Below, in pieces: positions 8,371-17,505 of a DNA stretch of 64,000 bases. Within the stretch, counting starts at the first letter, position 1, and each line of letters begins with the position of its first letter. Position numbers and translations under genes: made by a program. The notes beneath the pieces are model-generated. The model did no database searches and was not told where the DNA came from. It saw only the letters and a program-made list of their open reading frames with translations. Source of the DNA: Stygiolobus azoricus (GTDB lineage Archaea > Thermoproteota > Thermoprotei_A > Sulfolobales > Sulfolobaceae); the NCBI RefSeq assembly GCF_009729035.1, contig NZ_CP045483.1:1634001-1698000 (forward strand). Reading direction: 5' to 3'.

Positions 8371-10314
8371 ATGAATAGAAGATTCTTATTAGGCATTATA
8401 CTACTGATACCAACACTTTTAATGCTTTTTTCACAGATACCGCTCTCATTAGCGCAAACGACTTCTAACTATTCAACTGCAGGTATATACATATTACCAG
8501 GGCCTCAGGTTAACCCACTAGGGATGAGCCCACCGCAAATAGTTTTGCCTACTTCGACCGGAAGTGCGACTTATTCACTGATAATAATAAACAGTAGGGA
8601 CACCCTAGCTCAAGTTCCAGTATACTTAGATTCCTCATTATATACCACTGTAACACTACAACCTTATTCGTATAAGGTGCTAAATCTGAACTTGAATACC
8701 GGCCTTCATGAAATTCAAACTAACGGCGAAACTTTTTACGTAAATGTCACTAAAGTAAATAATGCTACTAATGGAGAGATGACATTAAACGGAAGTGTCA
8801 ACGTTTATGTGTTCAAAGCTCAGCCGGGACATATCTATAAAGTATACTATAATATGACATCCTCCTTGTCTTCCTTATCTCAAGAATATGGCTACTTTGT
8901 GACAAACCTAGCTAATAATGGGTACGGTGACGTTGTCTGCCAAGCTTCTCCATCTGGAACTTCAGGTAGTATTATCTTCGCAGTACCGCAGGATATAGCC
9001 CAAGGTCTTTACTACATCTATTTGTACCGTGGTTATGAGGGTTTTTCCAATAACGTTTCTTATCCTGCTGCGTATGTGTACGGGCTTATCATAGTCAATG
9101 TATCTTACGGGATTCCAACAACATTATCTACACCTTCAGTGTTTTCAGAGAACGGAGTAACATTTGAGGTTCAGAATGTCAGCGGATATACTTACTTACA
9201 AATCAATTATCCTTTCAGCGAAGAGAATATGTATACAATTACCGTGTACACTACGAGTGGTACTCAAACTTATACTATAACTAACACGAGCGGTGGAAGT
9301 TACTCCTTACCCGGAGCACCCTTTGGAAGTTATAATGCTGAGGTGTATGGAGTAAACGTTCCTTGGGCTTTCTCTAACGGCTCGACAACTCTAAAGTTGC
9401 CACAATTCTATAAAGCAGTTATTCAGATAAAGTCCCCTCTAGGTACGGTGACATTAACATATCCATCCACTCCTATATCTACAGTTACTGTAAACCTTGA
9501 AATATTGTCAACAAGTGGTGTTCCTATACCTAATGCAAAAGTGACCTTATATAACATTAGTAATAAACAGCCTATTACTACTTACACTACTAATCCGCAA
9601 GGTTTAGTGCCTATTACTTTACCGCAAGGGACTAAAATTAACGCAACAGTAAGTGCTTCCGGTTATATTAGTAACTCTACCGTAATAGTCTTCAGCCAAA
9701 ACGAGACTGTAAAGATATACCTAACTCCGATATATCTGAACTTTAGTATAACTCAAATATCTGAGAAACTCAATAACGGAACTACTGTAACTGTAACACC
9801 TTCATCTATACTAAGTATCTATGAGGGAGCTACCCTAAACTTAAGTTTTAAAATTATGACCAACAGTCCGTATAACGTCTCTGTAAATGCGACTCTAAAC
9901 AATGTTGAGATCCCGGTTGTCATGAAAAATGGTTTGTATACAATAACTTACACCTTCGCAAATGTCAATACTTACACCTTGAAGTTAGAGGCTAGCAGTA
10001 ACGGGGCATCAAACACCGCGGAAATAGAGATTAAAGTTATACCTATTAGTACGTCTTTAACTACTACCACAACAACGACTACTACCTCACAGTCTACTAC
10101 AACTACAACACAGTCTACTACAACAACTACCTCGACCACTAGCAGTACTACACAGTCTACCACCACCACCTCGACCACAACAACAGTAAGCTCGTCTGTT
10201 ATAGTCCCACCTACTTCAACTACGTCAACCTCGCCCAGCTTTGTACCTATCCTAATAATCGTGGCAATAATAGTGATAGCAGCAGTAATTGCAATAGTAA
10301 TTCTAAGAAAATAA
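8371..10314 (+). CDS. threonine-rich stalked cell-surface protein, membrane anchored
   Basis: This 647-aa secreted protein has a signal peptide (residues 1-29, cut near SLAQ/TTS), a large beta-rich ectodomain, a segment at about 370-455 that looks like a carboxypeptidase-regulatory-like or Ig fold (PIPNAKVTLYNIS, then NPQGLVPITLPQG), and a low-complexity Thr/Ser stretch (about 560-620) of repeated TTTTT and QSTTTTT units. It ends in one transmembrane helix (about 623-644) and the basic tail LRK. Thr-rich linkers of this kind are probably O-glycosylated spacers that lift a domain through the S-layer. It is divergent from slaA, so it may be an S-layer accessory protein or a surface receptor. 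No catalytic motif was seen and the specific function is unknown. Confidence 0.75.
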   Translation: MNRRFLLGIILLIPTLLMLFSQIPLSLAQTTSNYSTAGIYILPGPQVNPLGMSPPQIVLPTSTGSATYSLIIINSRDTLAQVPVYLDSSLYTTVTLQPYSYKVLNLNLNTGLHEIQTNGETFYVNVTKVNNATNGEMTLNGSVNVYVFKAQPGHIYKVYYNMTSSLSSLSQEYGYFVTNLANNGYGDVVCQASPSGTSGSIIFAVPQDIAQGLYYIYLYRGYEGFSNNVSYPAAYVYGLIIVNVSYGIPTTLSTPSVFSENGVTFEVQNVSGYTYLQINYPFSEENMYTITVYTTSGTQTYTITNTSGGSYSLPGAPFGSYNAEVYGVNVPWAFSNGSTTLKLPQFYKAVIQIKSPLGTVTLTYPSTPISTVTVNLEILSTSGVPIPNAKVTLYNISNKQPITTYTTNPQGLVPITLPQGTKINATVSASGYISNSTVIVFSQNETVKIYLTPIYLNFSITQISEKLNNGTTVTVTPSSILSIYEGATLNLSFKIMTNSPYNVSVNATLNNVEIPVVMKNGLYTITYTFANVNTYTLKLEASSNGASNTAEIEIKVIPISTSLTTTTTTTTTSQSTTTTTQSTTTTTSTTSSTTQSTTTTSTTTTVSSSVIVPPTSTTSTSPSFVPILIIVAIIVIAAVIAIVILRK

Positions 10315-10342
10315 AAAGATTTTTTCTACAAATTAAATATTA

Positions 10343-10379
10343 TATAACTTTTTCTTCCTTCTTTCTTCTTTTTTTTATT
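10343..10379 (+). terminator. pyrimidine-rich terminator
   Basis: A long T/C tract ending in eight or more T follows the surface protein gene. A shorter T run lies at 10320-10326. Confidence 0.5.
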
Positions 10380-10393
10380 CATTATCAATTAAA

Positions 10394-10462
10394 GATAATA
10401 ATAATAATAACAACAAAAAAATTACTATTTTAGTTTAGTATATGTAGCAGTAGTAGTAGTTA
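10394..10462. repeat. short trinucleotide low-complexity tracts
   Basis: ATA/ATAA units near 10395-10412 and GTA units near 10446-10462 form simple-sequence DNA between two converging genes. Nothing functional is evident. Confidence 0.5.
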
Positions 10463-11152
10463 TATACTTCTTAACCTCTCCCTTATTTCTTTAGGATCTT
10501 TTAATATAGATATTATTAGAGTTATACCATCTTTCTCAGCTAAGAGAAGAGCTAAGGGATCTAATTTCACTGGCCTATGTAATACAATAATTGAGGGTTT
10601 TATAGGGGCGATCTTTAGGGCTATAAGGGGTGACCTCCCTGAACTCACGTTGGTGAACACTACCACTCTGCCCAGCATGAAATTTAGGAGTTGATAAAAC
10701 TCGAGACCTTTAAGGCTCATTATAGCCCTTATACTATCGGTAATAACCCAGCCGTAAACCTTTGTTTCTGGAATTGATGAATTTGGTATTACACCATCTA
10801 AGGCTTTGGCTATATCATCTACATTAACCGGTGATTGGAAATCGCCCATGTCGTCTATAAAGGGTAACATAAGTGTGTAACCTTTGATCAATTCGTTAAT
10901 TACTCTATACCCCCTTTCAGCATCTATATCTATGAGCCCCCTAACAAATTTCCTTAAAAAGTCTATACCAGGCTTCCTTCTTCCTCTTTCATAATCGGCT
11001 ATAACTGATTGGGATATCCCCATGTATCTGGCTAGTTCCCCTTGAGAGATGTTAAAGGCCTCCCTCCACTTCCTCATGGATGCACCGGGGGATTCACTCC
11101 AGCTTATATCTCCGGCGATTCTTTTTGCAAGTGTTTCAATTAGATAATCCAT
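10460..11152 (-). CDS. XRE-type helix-turn-helix transcriptional regulator
   Basis: A 230-aa DNA-binding protein. An N-terminal Cro/C1-type HTH spans about residues 27-85 (MRKWREAFNISQGELARYMG, then SQSVIADYERGRRKPG). The C-terminal about 130 residues form an archaeal domain containing YGWVITDSIRAIMSLKGLEF, LNFMLGRVVVFTNVSSGRSP and IVLHRPVKLDPLALLLAEKD. This layout matches a conserved crenarchaeal regulator family with unknown effector. It is read away from the tRNA-Pro gene that begins 37 bases upstream of its start. Targets cannot be told from the sequence. Confidence 0.8.
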   Translation of the reverse strand: MDYLIETLAKRIAGDISWSESPGASMRKWREAFNISQGELARYMGISQSVIADYERGRRKPGIDFLRKFVRGLIDIDAERGYRVINELIKGYTLMLPFIDDMGDFQSPVNVDDIAKALDGVIPNSSIPETKVYGWVITDSIRAIMSLKGLEFYQLLNFMLGRVVVFTNVSSGRSPLIALKIAPIKPSIIVLHRPVKLDPLALLLAEKDGITLIISILKDPKEIRERLRSI

Positions 11153-11188
11153 AGTAAAAGCTATAAGTGAAGAGGAAATATTCTTAGT

Positions 11189-11264
11189 GGGCCCGTGGTC
11201 TAGCTTGGACTAGGATGCGGCGTTCGGGTCGCCGTGGTCCCGGGTTCAAGTCCCGGCGGGCCCA
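11189..11264 (+). tRNA. tRNA-Pro(CGG)
   Basis: A 76-nt cloverleaf with acceptor stem GGGCCCG/CGGGCCC, anticodon stem CGGCG/CGCCG around loop TTCGGGT (anticodon CGG), T-arm CCCGGGTTCAAGTCCCGG and discriminator A. There is no intron and no encoded CCA. Confidence 0.95.
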
Positions 11265-11331
11265 GAACCTTATATGTTGTGGATTTTAGAGTGCTGAATT
11301 TTTAATTACTTGAAGCGCATTTTATAGTAGT

Positions 11332-11405
<74 letters not shown>

Positions 11406-11558
11406 CATCATACTGATATCTCAAGGAACCTAATTCACAATTACTAGGAATAAAGTATGTTAAATAAACATGGTATTTCAGGCTCCTATACGTTTACCTT
11501 TATCACAATTTCCTGAGGAAAAACTTAAATCCACTAACTAAATGTTACAAGTTAAAGT

Positions 11559-11632
<74 letters not shown>

Positions 11633-11888
11633 CTCTGTCGGTCCTTCGACTTCCACGAATTAACTTAGCTATTAAATTCCGTTTGCCTAAAATTACCATC
11701 TCAGTGTGCAATTATTACTTTAGAGTACAAGAATAAATTGACATAAAAATAAGTTAAAACACTCTTGTACAAACTGCTCATTGCTGTAATTATTTCACCT
11801 TATGGTTTTTCACATTACATGTAAGCAGAAAAGAAGTATAAGATCGATCAATTATGTTACAAAACCGCAGATTATGAAAAGTAATCGA
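11633..11888. other. intergenic region, no gene seen
   Basis: AT-rich sequence between tRNA-Ala and the NAC gene with no sustained reading frame. A 7-bp inverted repeat GATCGAT/ATCGATC brackets about 36 bases near 11843-11891 and overlaps the end of the NAC gene; its meaning is unclear. Confidence 0.35.
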
Positions 11889-12242
11889 TCATGTACTACC
11901 TTTTCCCTCTCCGCTTGTTAAAAGTAATATAGCCTGCGCTATATCACCGTTAGTCTTTTGTAACGCTTGTCTAACTTCAGCTTCACTCTTACCCGTCTGT
12001 TCCATCACGAATTTCACGTCCTCATCCCTGATTTCTATTTTCTGTTCCTTAACTTGTTCCTTAGCACTTCCTATGACTGTATATATCTCCTGCCCTTGTT
12101 GTGTCATTTTAAGAACTGACGGGTTTTCAATTACCAAAGTTTTATCTTGTAGCTCAATAATTACTCTCAAGGCGTCTATTTGTTCTGTCTTTATCCCTAG
12201 CATTCTCTCTAAGTTTTTGAATTGATTAGGTTTTACTTTCAC
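11889..12242 (-). CDS. nac: nascent polypeptide-associated complex protein (archaeal NAC)
   Basis: The archaeal NAC (117 aa) binds nascent chains at the ribosomal exit site as a homodimer. Residues about 5-75 form the NAC beta-barrel (KNLERMLGIKTEQIDALRVI, then ENPSVLKMTQQGQEIYTVIG) and residues about 78-112 a UBA domain (DVKFVMEQTGKSEAEVRQAL, then DIAQAILLL). Length and order match the family. The start is GTG. It is divergent from the aCPSF2 gene, 55 bases away. Confidence 0.94.
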   Translation of the reverse strand: MKVKPNQFKNLERMLGIKTEQIDALRVIIELQDKTLVIENPSVLKMTQQGQEIYTVIGSAKEQVKEQKIEIRDEDVKFVMEQTGKSEAEVRQALQKTNGDIAQAILLLTSGEGKGST

Positions 12243-12297
12243 ATATAAACTTCAGTAAAACAAACTTAATAGCTTGGCGGTTAAAGATTAATGCATA

Positions 12298-13566
12298 ATG
12301 AGTAACTATATGATAAAAATACTTGGCGGAGGAAAAGAAGTAGGAAGGGCTGCTATTGAAATCGATAAAGGAGATTCTGCAATTATTTTAGACTACGGCG
12401 TTAACTTTGACCCCAACGACAACCCTAACCTACCTTTACAAGACACTCCAAGTAAGATAAAGGGTTTCATAGTCTCTCACTCCCATTTAGACCATGTAGG
12501 AGCTTTGCCTTTGTATCAGATTTCTGGAAATTACCCCGTTTATGGCACTAGGATAACCAGGTTGATAACAGAAATTATGTTGAAGGACTTTCTGAAGCTT
12601 TCAGGGGCCAAACTTCCCTTTGAGTGGGTAGAAGTAAAGAAGACTATGGATAACTTCAGGAGCGTAGACTACTATAAGGAGTTTGAAGTCGATTCTTTTA
12701 AAGTAGAACTCGGAAATGCTGGACACATTCCAGGCAGTGCTATAATTAAGGTTAAGACAGAAAAACAGACCATAGCCTACACGGGAGACATTAACTTGAC
12801 TAACACTCATTTAGTAAGCCCGGCTGATCTGGAGTTTCTCAAAGACGTTAACGTATTGGTGATGGAGAGTACTTACGGTAGGTTCAATCACCCCGATAGA
12901 AAAGTCGTTGAGGAGGAGTTCTACGAAGCTACGAAGGAAGTTCTAGAGGAAGGTGGAACTGTCTTAGTTCCTGCTTTCAGTTTATCGAGAAGTCAAGAGA
13001 TTCTATCAGTTTTGGCTGACAGAAAGATCGAGTATCCGGTGTTTTACGACGGCATGGTAAAAGAGATTACCGAGTTAATGATCCAGAACCCCGAATTCAT
13101 AAACAACTACCCAGCGTTGAAGAGGGCTTATGGCAATTTCAAATACGTCGAAGGTTGGGGGAGCAGGAACAAAGCAGCAAGAGGAGAAGGCGTAATAGTT
13201 AGCAGCGCGGGGATGCTGAAAGGAGGCCCTGCAGTGTACTACTTTAAGAAGGTCGCAGATAACCCTAAGAACGGGGTGTTCCTAGTTAGCTACCAGGCGG
13301 AAAATACTCCGGGTAGAAGACTTCTGGAGACAGGCAAGTTCGATGAGTACTCGCCTATGTTAAAGGCGAGGTTTCAACTATTTGACTTTTCAAGCCACGC
13401 CGGGAAGAATCAGTTAAAGCAAATAATTAAGGCAGCAAGTAATTTGGAAAAAGTTATTTTAGTCCATGGCGACCCTTCGAGCTCCTCTAGGTTAGCAGAA
13501 GAGGTTAAGAGAGAGTTAGGAATATATGTGGAAATTGCCGAAAACGGTAAGGAGATTAAGCTATGA
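12298..13566 (+). CDS. beta-CASP metallo-beta-lactamase ribonuclease (aCPSF2 / RNase J-like)
   Basis: A 422-aa ribonuclease of the metallo-beta-lactamase/beta-CASP family. Visible motifs are HSHLDH at residues 61-66, GHIPGSA and YTGD as later metal and beta-CASP elements, ESTYG, SSAGML and the C-terminal DFSSHAG and LVHGDPSS. There are no N-terminal KH domains, so this is the short archaeal form (aCPSF2) rather than aCPSF1. The Sulfolobus enzyme of this type is a 5'-to-3' exonuclease sensitive to the 5' end and acts in mRNA decay. It overlaps the ThrRS editing gene by 4 bases (ATGA), so the two are translationally coupled. Confidence 0.9.
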   Translation: MSNYMIKILGGGKEVGRAAIEIDKGDSAIILDYGVNFDPNDNPNLPLQDTPSKIKGFIVSHSHLDHVGALPLYQISGNYPVYGTRITRLITEIMLKDFLKLSGAKLPFEWVEVKKTMDNFRSVDYYKEFEVDSFKVELGNAGHIPGSAIIKVKTEKQTIAYTGDINLTNTHLVSPADLEFLKDVNVLVMESTYGRFNHPDRKVVEEEFYEATKEVLEEGGTVLVPAFSLSRSQEILSVLADRKIEYPVFYDGMVKEITELMIQNPEFINNYPALKRAYGNFKYVEGWGSRNKAARGEGVIVSSAGMLKGGPAVYYFKKVADNPKNGVFLVSYQAENTPGRRLLETGKFDEYSPMLKARFQLFDFSSHAGKNQLKQIIKAASNLEKVILVHGDPSSSSRLAEEVKRELGIYVEIAENGKEIKL

Positions 13567-14732
13567 TCCTTTTGTTAATCCACGCATCTAAGTTCTCGTT
13601 TTCCGTTAAAGAAAAAGCCGTAAAGGAACCCGAAGAACCTAGCTTAACATCTTTACAAAAGGATAACACTTTAGTAGTCTTTACAACAGTAGAAAAAGGG
13701 GATGATGATAAGACCGTAGAAAAGGCTGTTAACGAAGTTGTTAGAGTGTTAAATGACGTTAAGGCTAGCTCTGTAGTCATATATCCTTATGCTCACCTTT
13801 CCGATAACTTGGAGAAACCCAAATTAGCCGTCCAGGTCCTGAAGGACTTTGAAGAGAAGTTGTCGAAAGCAGTAAGCGTTGAAGTTTATAGAACTCCTTT
13901 CGGCTGGTATAAGCAATTTATGATAGACTGTTACGGTCACCCCTTAAGCGAACTTTCGAAGAGGATAAGGGCTGATGAGATCAATTATCAGAAGAGTGAG
14001 GAACTTAAAATTTGCGAGAAGTTCGGCTTCCCTAATTCTCCTCATGCATCTTTCATGAGAAGGGCTGTGATAGAATACATAAAACATCAAGTTAAACCTG
14101 ATTCCATAATAGAAGGTGAGGGAGAACCGGAAAATGGAGAAATGGTTATATCTTATAGCACTCCCTCGGGGAGAAGGTTACCTTGTGTAAATGAAGAACC
14201 CTTAATTAAGGTGAAAGTGAAAAGGGATTTAGATGGTATCCCCGAGTCCTTCTCCGATTCTAAAAACACCTACGTTATAAAGACTAAGACGGACAAGGGT
14301 TACGCAATAAACGTGAACATTCTCACTTACTATTATCTGTTAAATGCCTCCAGAGATAATCCTCCTACTTTACCTCTTTGGCTTTCCCCTATTCAGGTTA
14401 GGATAATTCCCGTAAAGAAGGATTTCATAGAAGATTCAATAAAAATAGCTACACAGATGAAGGTAAGAGTTGATGTAGATGACTCTGACGAAGGTCTGGG
14501 TACTAAAATAGCGAGGGCAGGTAAAGAGTGGATCCCCTACTTAGTCCTTCTCGGAGAAAGAGAAGTCAAGACAGGTTCCCTAACGGTTAAGGTGAGAAAA
14601 GGGAATGAACAGAGAAGCTATTCCTTGGAGGAACTACAAAAGGAGATTATATCACAAGACCAACTACTTCTACCCTCTTTCCTACCCCTTACTTTAAGTA
14701 AAAGGAACAAAAGGTACATTACTCTACAGTAA
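13563..14732 (+). CDS. stand-alone threonyl-tRNA synthetase editing protein (ThrRS-ed)
   Basis: A 389-aa protein with the archaeal ThrRS editing domain (DTD-like fold, residues about 1-140; motifs [12 protein letters not shown] and [10 protein letters not shown]), a degenerate middle, and a C-terminal anticodon-binding domain (about 265-375, [14 protein letters not shown]). The class II motifs 1-3 of the aminoacylation site are missing and the length is well below a full ThrRS. Several crenarchaea split ThrRS into a catalytic protein and this editing protein, which removes Ser from tRNA-Thr. It overlaps aCPSF2 by 4 bases and converges with glmS with a 14-base overlap. Confidence 0.9.
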   Translation: MILLLIHASKFSFSVKEKAVKEPEEPSLTSLQKDNTLVVFTTVEKGDDDKTVEKAVNEVVRVLNDVKASSVVIYPYAHLSDNLEKPKLAVQVLKDFEEKLSKAVSVEVYRTPFGWYKQFMIDCYGHPLSELSKRIRADEINYQKSEELKICEKFGFPNSPHASFMRRAVIEYIKHQVKPDSIIEGEGEPENGEMVISYSTPSGRRLPCVNEEPLIKVKVKRDLDGIPESFSDSKNTYVIKTKTDKGYAINVNILTYYYLLNASRDNPPTLPLWLSPIQVRIIPVKKDFIEDSIKIATQMKVRVDVDDSDEGLGTKIARAGKEWIPYLVLLGEREVKTGSLTVKVRKGNEQRSYSLEELQKEIISQDQLLLPSFLPLTLSKRNKRYITLQ

Positions 14733-16488
14733 CTGTTTTAGCCAAATTTCTGGGCTTATCAGGATCAAGACCTTTGCTAACAGCTGCATAATAGGCTATC
14801 AACTGAATCACGGGAGATATGGATAACGCGGGGAACTTTGAGTTAAGGAATATTTCAAGCTCTGCCTCCCCTAATTTTCTATTGACACTGATCATGTAAA
14901 TTTTCCCACCTCTAGCCTTCATCTCCATAACGTTGTTTTTCAGTAATTCAGGCATTTCGCCGTCGTTTATAAACACTATTGGGAACCCGCTCTCTACTAG
15001 GGAAATAGGTCCATGCTTGCTCTCCCCAGCTGGGTACGCTTCAGCGTGGACGTAAGATACCTCTTTAATTTTTAATGCTCCTTCCATAGCTAGCGGAAGT
15101 GAAAGACCCCTCCCCAAATAGTATATGTTCTGTTTCTTTGCCAGTTCTTCACCAACCCTTTTGGCAAAACCTTCTGTCGCATTAATCGCTTGTTCTACTT
15201 CCTTATCTGCGTCCTTTAATGCTTTCCAATCCTTTCCAAAAGCATAAGAATAAAGGAAAAGGAGGGATGCAACTTGAGTAGTAAAAGTCTTGGTAGCCGC
15301 TACACCTATTTCCGGCCCAGCCCTCATGTAGATCTTGTAATCACTCTCTCTAGCTATAGCACTCTCAATGACATTTGTTATAGAGACTACTTTAGCCCCT
15401 TCACTTTTCAATTTACGTATAGACTGTAATACGTCTATCGTCTCTCCACTCTGACTTATTGCGATAATTAGGTCTCCTCTCTTTCCCTTTACGTTATAGT
15501 ATTCTGAGGCAATAAGCGGAATAGAAGTTATCCCTTCTCTAGTTAAGAGTAAGGAGAAATATAAACCTGCATGATAACTGGTCCCAGCTCCCGTTACAAT
15601 CACCCTTTCTGCTTGCCTTATTTCTTCACTTATCTTTTCTACTACGTCCAAGTCAGACATAAGACTGGAGATCGTGTCCCTAACCGCTTTAGGTGACTCA
15701 TGTATCTCCTTTATCATGAAGTGGGCATAGCCTTCTTTTGATGCCGTCTCAACGTCCCAATCTACTATCCTTATCCTCTTATGCACGTCTACTACGTTAC
15801 CGTTCAGATCTTCAATGTAAACGCTTGTATTCGTCAGGAACCCGATCTCACCGTCAGATATTACTAGAATCCTTTTTGTATAAGGGAGAAATGCCGGTAT
15901 ATCACTCGCAATATAGTTCTCCCCTTCTCCCAGTCCTATAACTAAGGGGTTGTCCCTCTTAGCAAAGAAGATCCTTTTTTCACCGTCGATTATCGCTAAA
16001 ACAGCGTAACTGCCATCTAACGATTTTATTGCTGACTTGAATGCCGTAAAAGAGTCCATACCCCTCTTTATAAATTCCTCTATTAAATGAGGGATAACTT
16101 CCGTGTCCGTCTCACTGTTGAACTTATGCCCTAAAGACTCTAGCTCTGCCCTTAGCTCTTTAAAGTTCTTTATTGTCCCATTATGTATCACCGCTATCCT
16201 TCCGGAACAATCTGTGTGAGGGTGAGCGTTATAGTCGCTTGGAGCCCCGTGTGTAGCCCACCTTGTATGACCAAGAAATATATAGCCAGACATTTCAGGT
16301 ATTTTCTTCTTTAAAGTGACCTGCTCTACAGTACCTTTAGCTTTCCTTACTTCAATTCCTTTACTGCTCAATGAAGCGACTCCTACGCTATCATACCCTC
16401 TGTATTCGAGCCTCTTAAGTGCCGAAATTGTGATCTCGGAGAGTTTTTTGCTCTCCTTTGATGAGATAATACCTATTATACCACACAT
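14719..16488 (-). CDS. glmS: glutamine--fructose-6-phosphate aminotransferase (isomerizing)
   Basis: GlmS (589 aa) makes glucosamine-6-phosphate from fructose-6-phosphate and glutamine. It starts MCGIIGI, with Cys2 as the amidase nucleophile; HTRWATHG (74-81) and HNGTIKN (102-108) belong to the glutaminase site. Two SIS sugar isomerase domains follow (about 275-580) with TGAGTSYHAG, SQSGET and ESKHGP, and the C terminus LAKTVTVE matches the conserved end of GlmS. It lies next to mevalonate kinase on the same strand and near a GlmU-like gene, consistent with amino-sugar supply for surface glycans. Confidence 0.96.
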   Translation of the reverse strand: MCGIIGIISSKESKKLSEITISALKRLEYRGYDSVGVASLSSKGIEVRKAKGTVEQVTLKKKIPEMSGYIFLGHTRWATHGAPSDYNAHPHTDCSGRIAVIHNGTIKNFKELRAELESLGHKFNSETDTEVIPHLIEEFIKRGMDSFTAFKSAIKSLDGSYAVLAIIDGEKRIFFAKRDNPLVIGLGEGENYIASDIPAFLPYTKRILVISDGEIGFLTNTSVYIEDLNGNVVDVHKRIRIVDWDVETASKEGYAHFMIKEIHESPKAVRDTISSLMSDLDVVEKISEEIRQAERVIVTGAGTSYHAGLYFSLLLTREGITSIPLIASEYYNVKGKRGDLIIAISQSGETIDVLQSIRKLKSEGAKVVSITNVIESAIARESDYKIYMRAGPEIGVAATKTFTTQVASLLFLYSYAFGKDWKALKDADKEVEQAINATEGFAKRVGEELAKKQNIYYLGRGLSLPLAMEGALKIKEVSYVHAEAYPAGESKHGPISLVESGFPIVFINDGEMPELLKNNVMEMKARGGKIYMISVNRKLGEAELEIFLNSKFPALSISPVIQLIAYYAAVSKGLDPDKPRNLAKTVTVE

Positions 16489-16511
16489 AATTTATTTTTG
16501 AGTCGGTCTCA

Positions 16512-17474
16512 CTAAATTAATTTTACCGTAACACCTTGAAACGTAGGGTTAGCGTTTATTGTTTTACCTCCCAACGCGTTAAGTAGCAATTCTGCCCTTT
16601 GGTCTTTTATACAGATTACTGCACCACCTCCCCCACCGCCGCTGACTTTACACCCTTTAACCCCTGAAGCCCTAGCCATCGAGACAAACTGATCCAACAC
16701 CGGAACTGTGATCCCCAAAGAGAATAGAAAACCGTGATTTACGTACATTAATTCCCCTACTCTATCCGCATCTCCTGAGGTAAGAGCAGTTCTAGCTTCT
16801 ACAGTGACCTTTTCAATACTGTCCAACAGAGTCGTAAACAGGGAAGGATTTTTTTCTTTCAAACTCTTCACATTACGAAGCATCTCGGCTGTGGTCATAA
16901 TACGCCTAAAATAACCTGCAGAGAAGGAGATCGAAGGAGGAACTTCCAATTTCTCTACTTTTCCCTCTTTAATGAAAACGAACCCTCCGTACGTTTCTGT
17001 ATGCGTGTCCATAATACTGGCAATTCCTTGAACCCTTAACTCTACTTCATGAGATATTTTGGCTATTTCTTGTTTCTGTAACTCTAATCCTAAAAACCTG
17101 GAATAGGCTGCAACAGTCCCTACTACTACCGCTGCACTAGTGCCTAGTCCTACTGAAGGTTCTACATTTGATTCTATTTCAATAGCAGCTTTTTTCCCGT
17201 CCTTATAACTGTAATGCTCATTGAAATAGTTAATAACTTCCGTAACATAAGCGATAAGTTTTCTCACATTGTCATTCTCTATTTTAAACTCATGTAGGTC
17301 TACCTTGACGCCTTTTATCTGTAAGTTCTGAGAAGAGACGTAAAATTTCTCGCTTTCCCTCACTCTGACTTTAATGCTTTCAGACACTGTATACGCTATC
17401 GCCGGCTTTCCATATACTACAGCGTGTTCTCCAAACAGTGTCAGCTTAAGGGGTACCTCTGCTTCTACAATCAT
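16512..17474 (-). CDS. mvk: mevalonate kinase
   Basis: Mevalonate kinase (320 aa, GHMP family) makes 5-phosphomevalonate for archaeal isoprenoid lipids. Motif 1 is LTLFGEHAVVYG (about 11-22), the ATP loop is VGLGTSAAVVV (108-118), the catalytic Asp region is SIMDTHTETYGG (about 153-164) and motif 3 is KVSGGGGGGAV near 277-287. Length is typical. The start ATG is 31 bases from the divergent GlmU-like gene, so the two promoters share this short gap. It precedes glmS by 23 bases on the same strand and may be co-transcribed. Confidence 0.94.
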   Translation of the reverse strand: MIVEAEVPLKLTLFGEHAVVYGKPAIAYTVSESIKVRVRESEKFYVSSQNLQIKGVKVDLHEFKIENDNVRKLIAYVTEVINYFNEHYSYKDGKKAAIEIESNVEPSVGLGTSAAVVVGTVAAYSRFLGLELQKQEIAKISHEVELRVQGIASIMDTHTETYGGFVFIKEGKVEKLEVPPSISFSAGYFRRIMTTAEMLRNVKSLKEKNPSLFTTLLDSIEKVTVEARTALTSGDADRVGELMYVNHGFLFSLGITVPVLDQFVSMARASGVKGCKVSGGGGGGAVICIKDQRAELLLNALGGKTINANPTFQGVTVKLI

Positions 17475-17505
17475 TATTATTAATTCCCCAATTAGATATC
17501 ACAAT

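Noticed and set aside
9972-10178. Antisense frame rich in Val opposite the Thr-rich segment
   Set aside because: It is the mirror of repeated ACT/ACA Thr codons and has no other support.
10394-10462. Short trinucleotide repeats as a CRISPR or regulatory array
   Set aside because: Units are 3 bases without spacers; this is simple low-complexity sequence.
17374-17505. N-terminal extension of the GlmU-like protein
   Set aside because: It overlaps mevalonate kinase and lacks family similarity; the Rossmann start MEAIILAGG fits ATG 17506.
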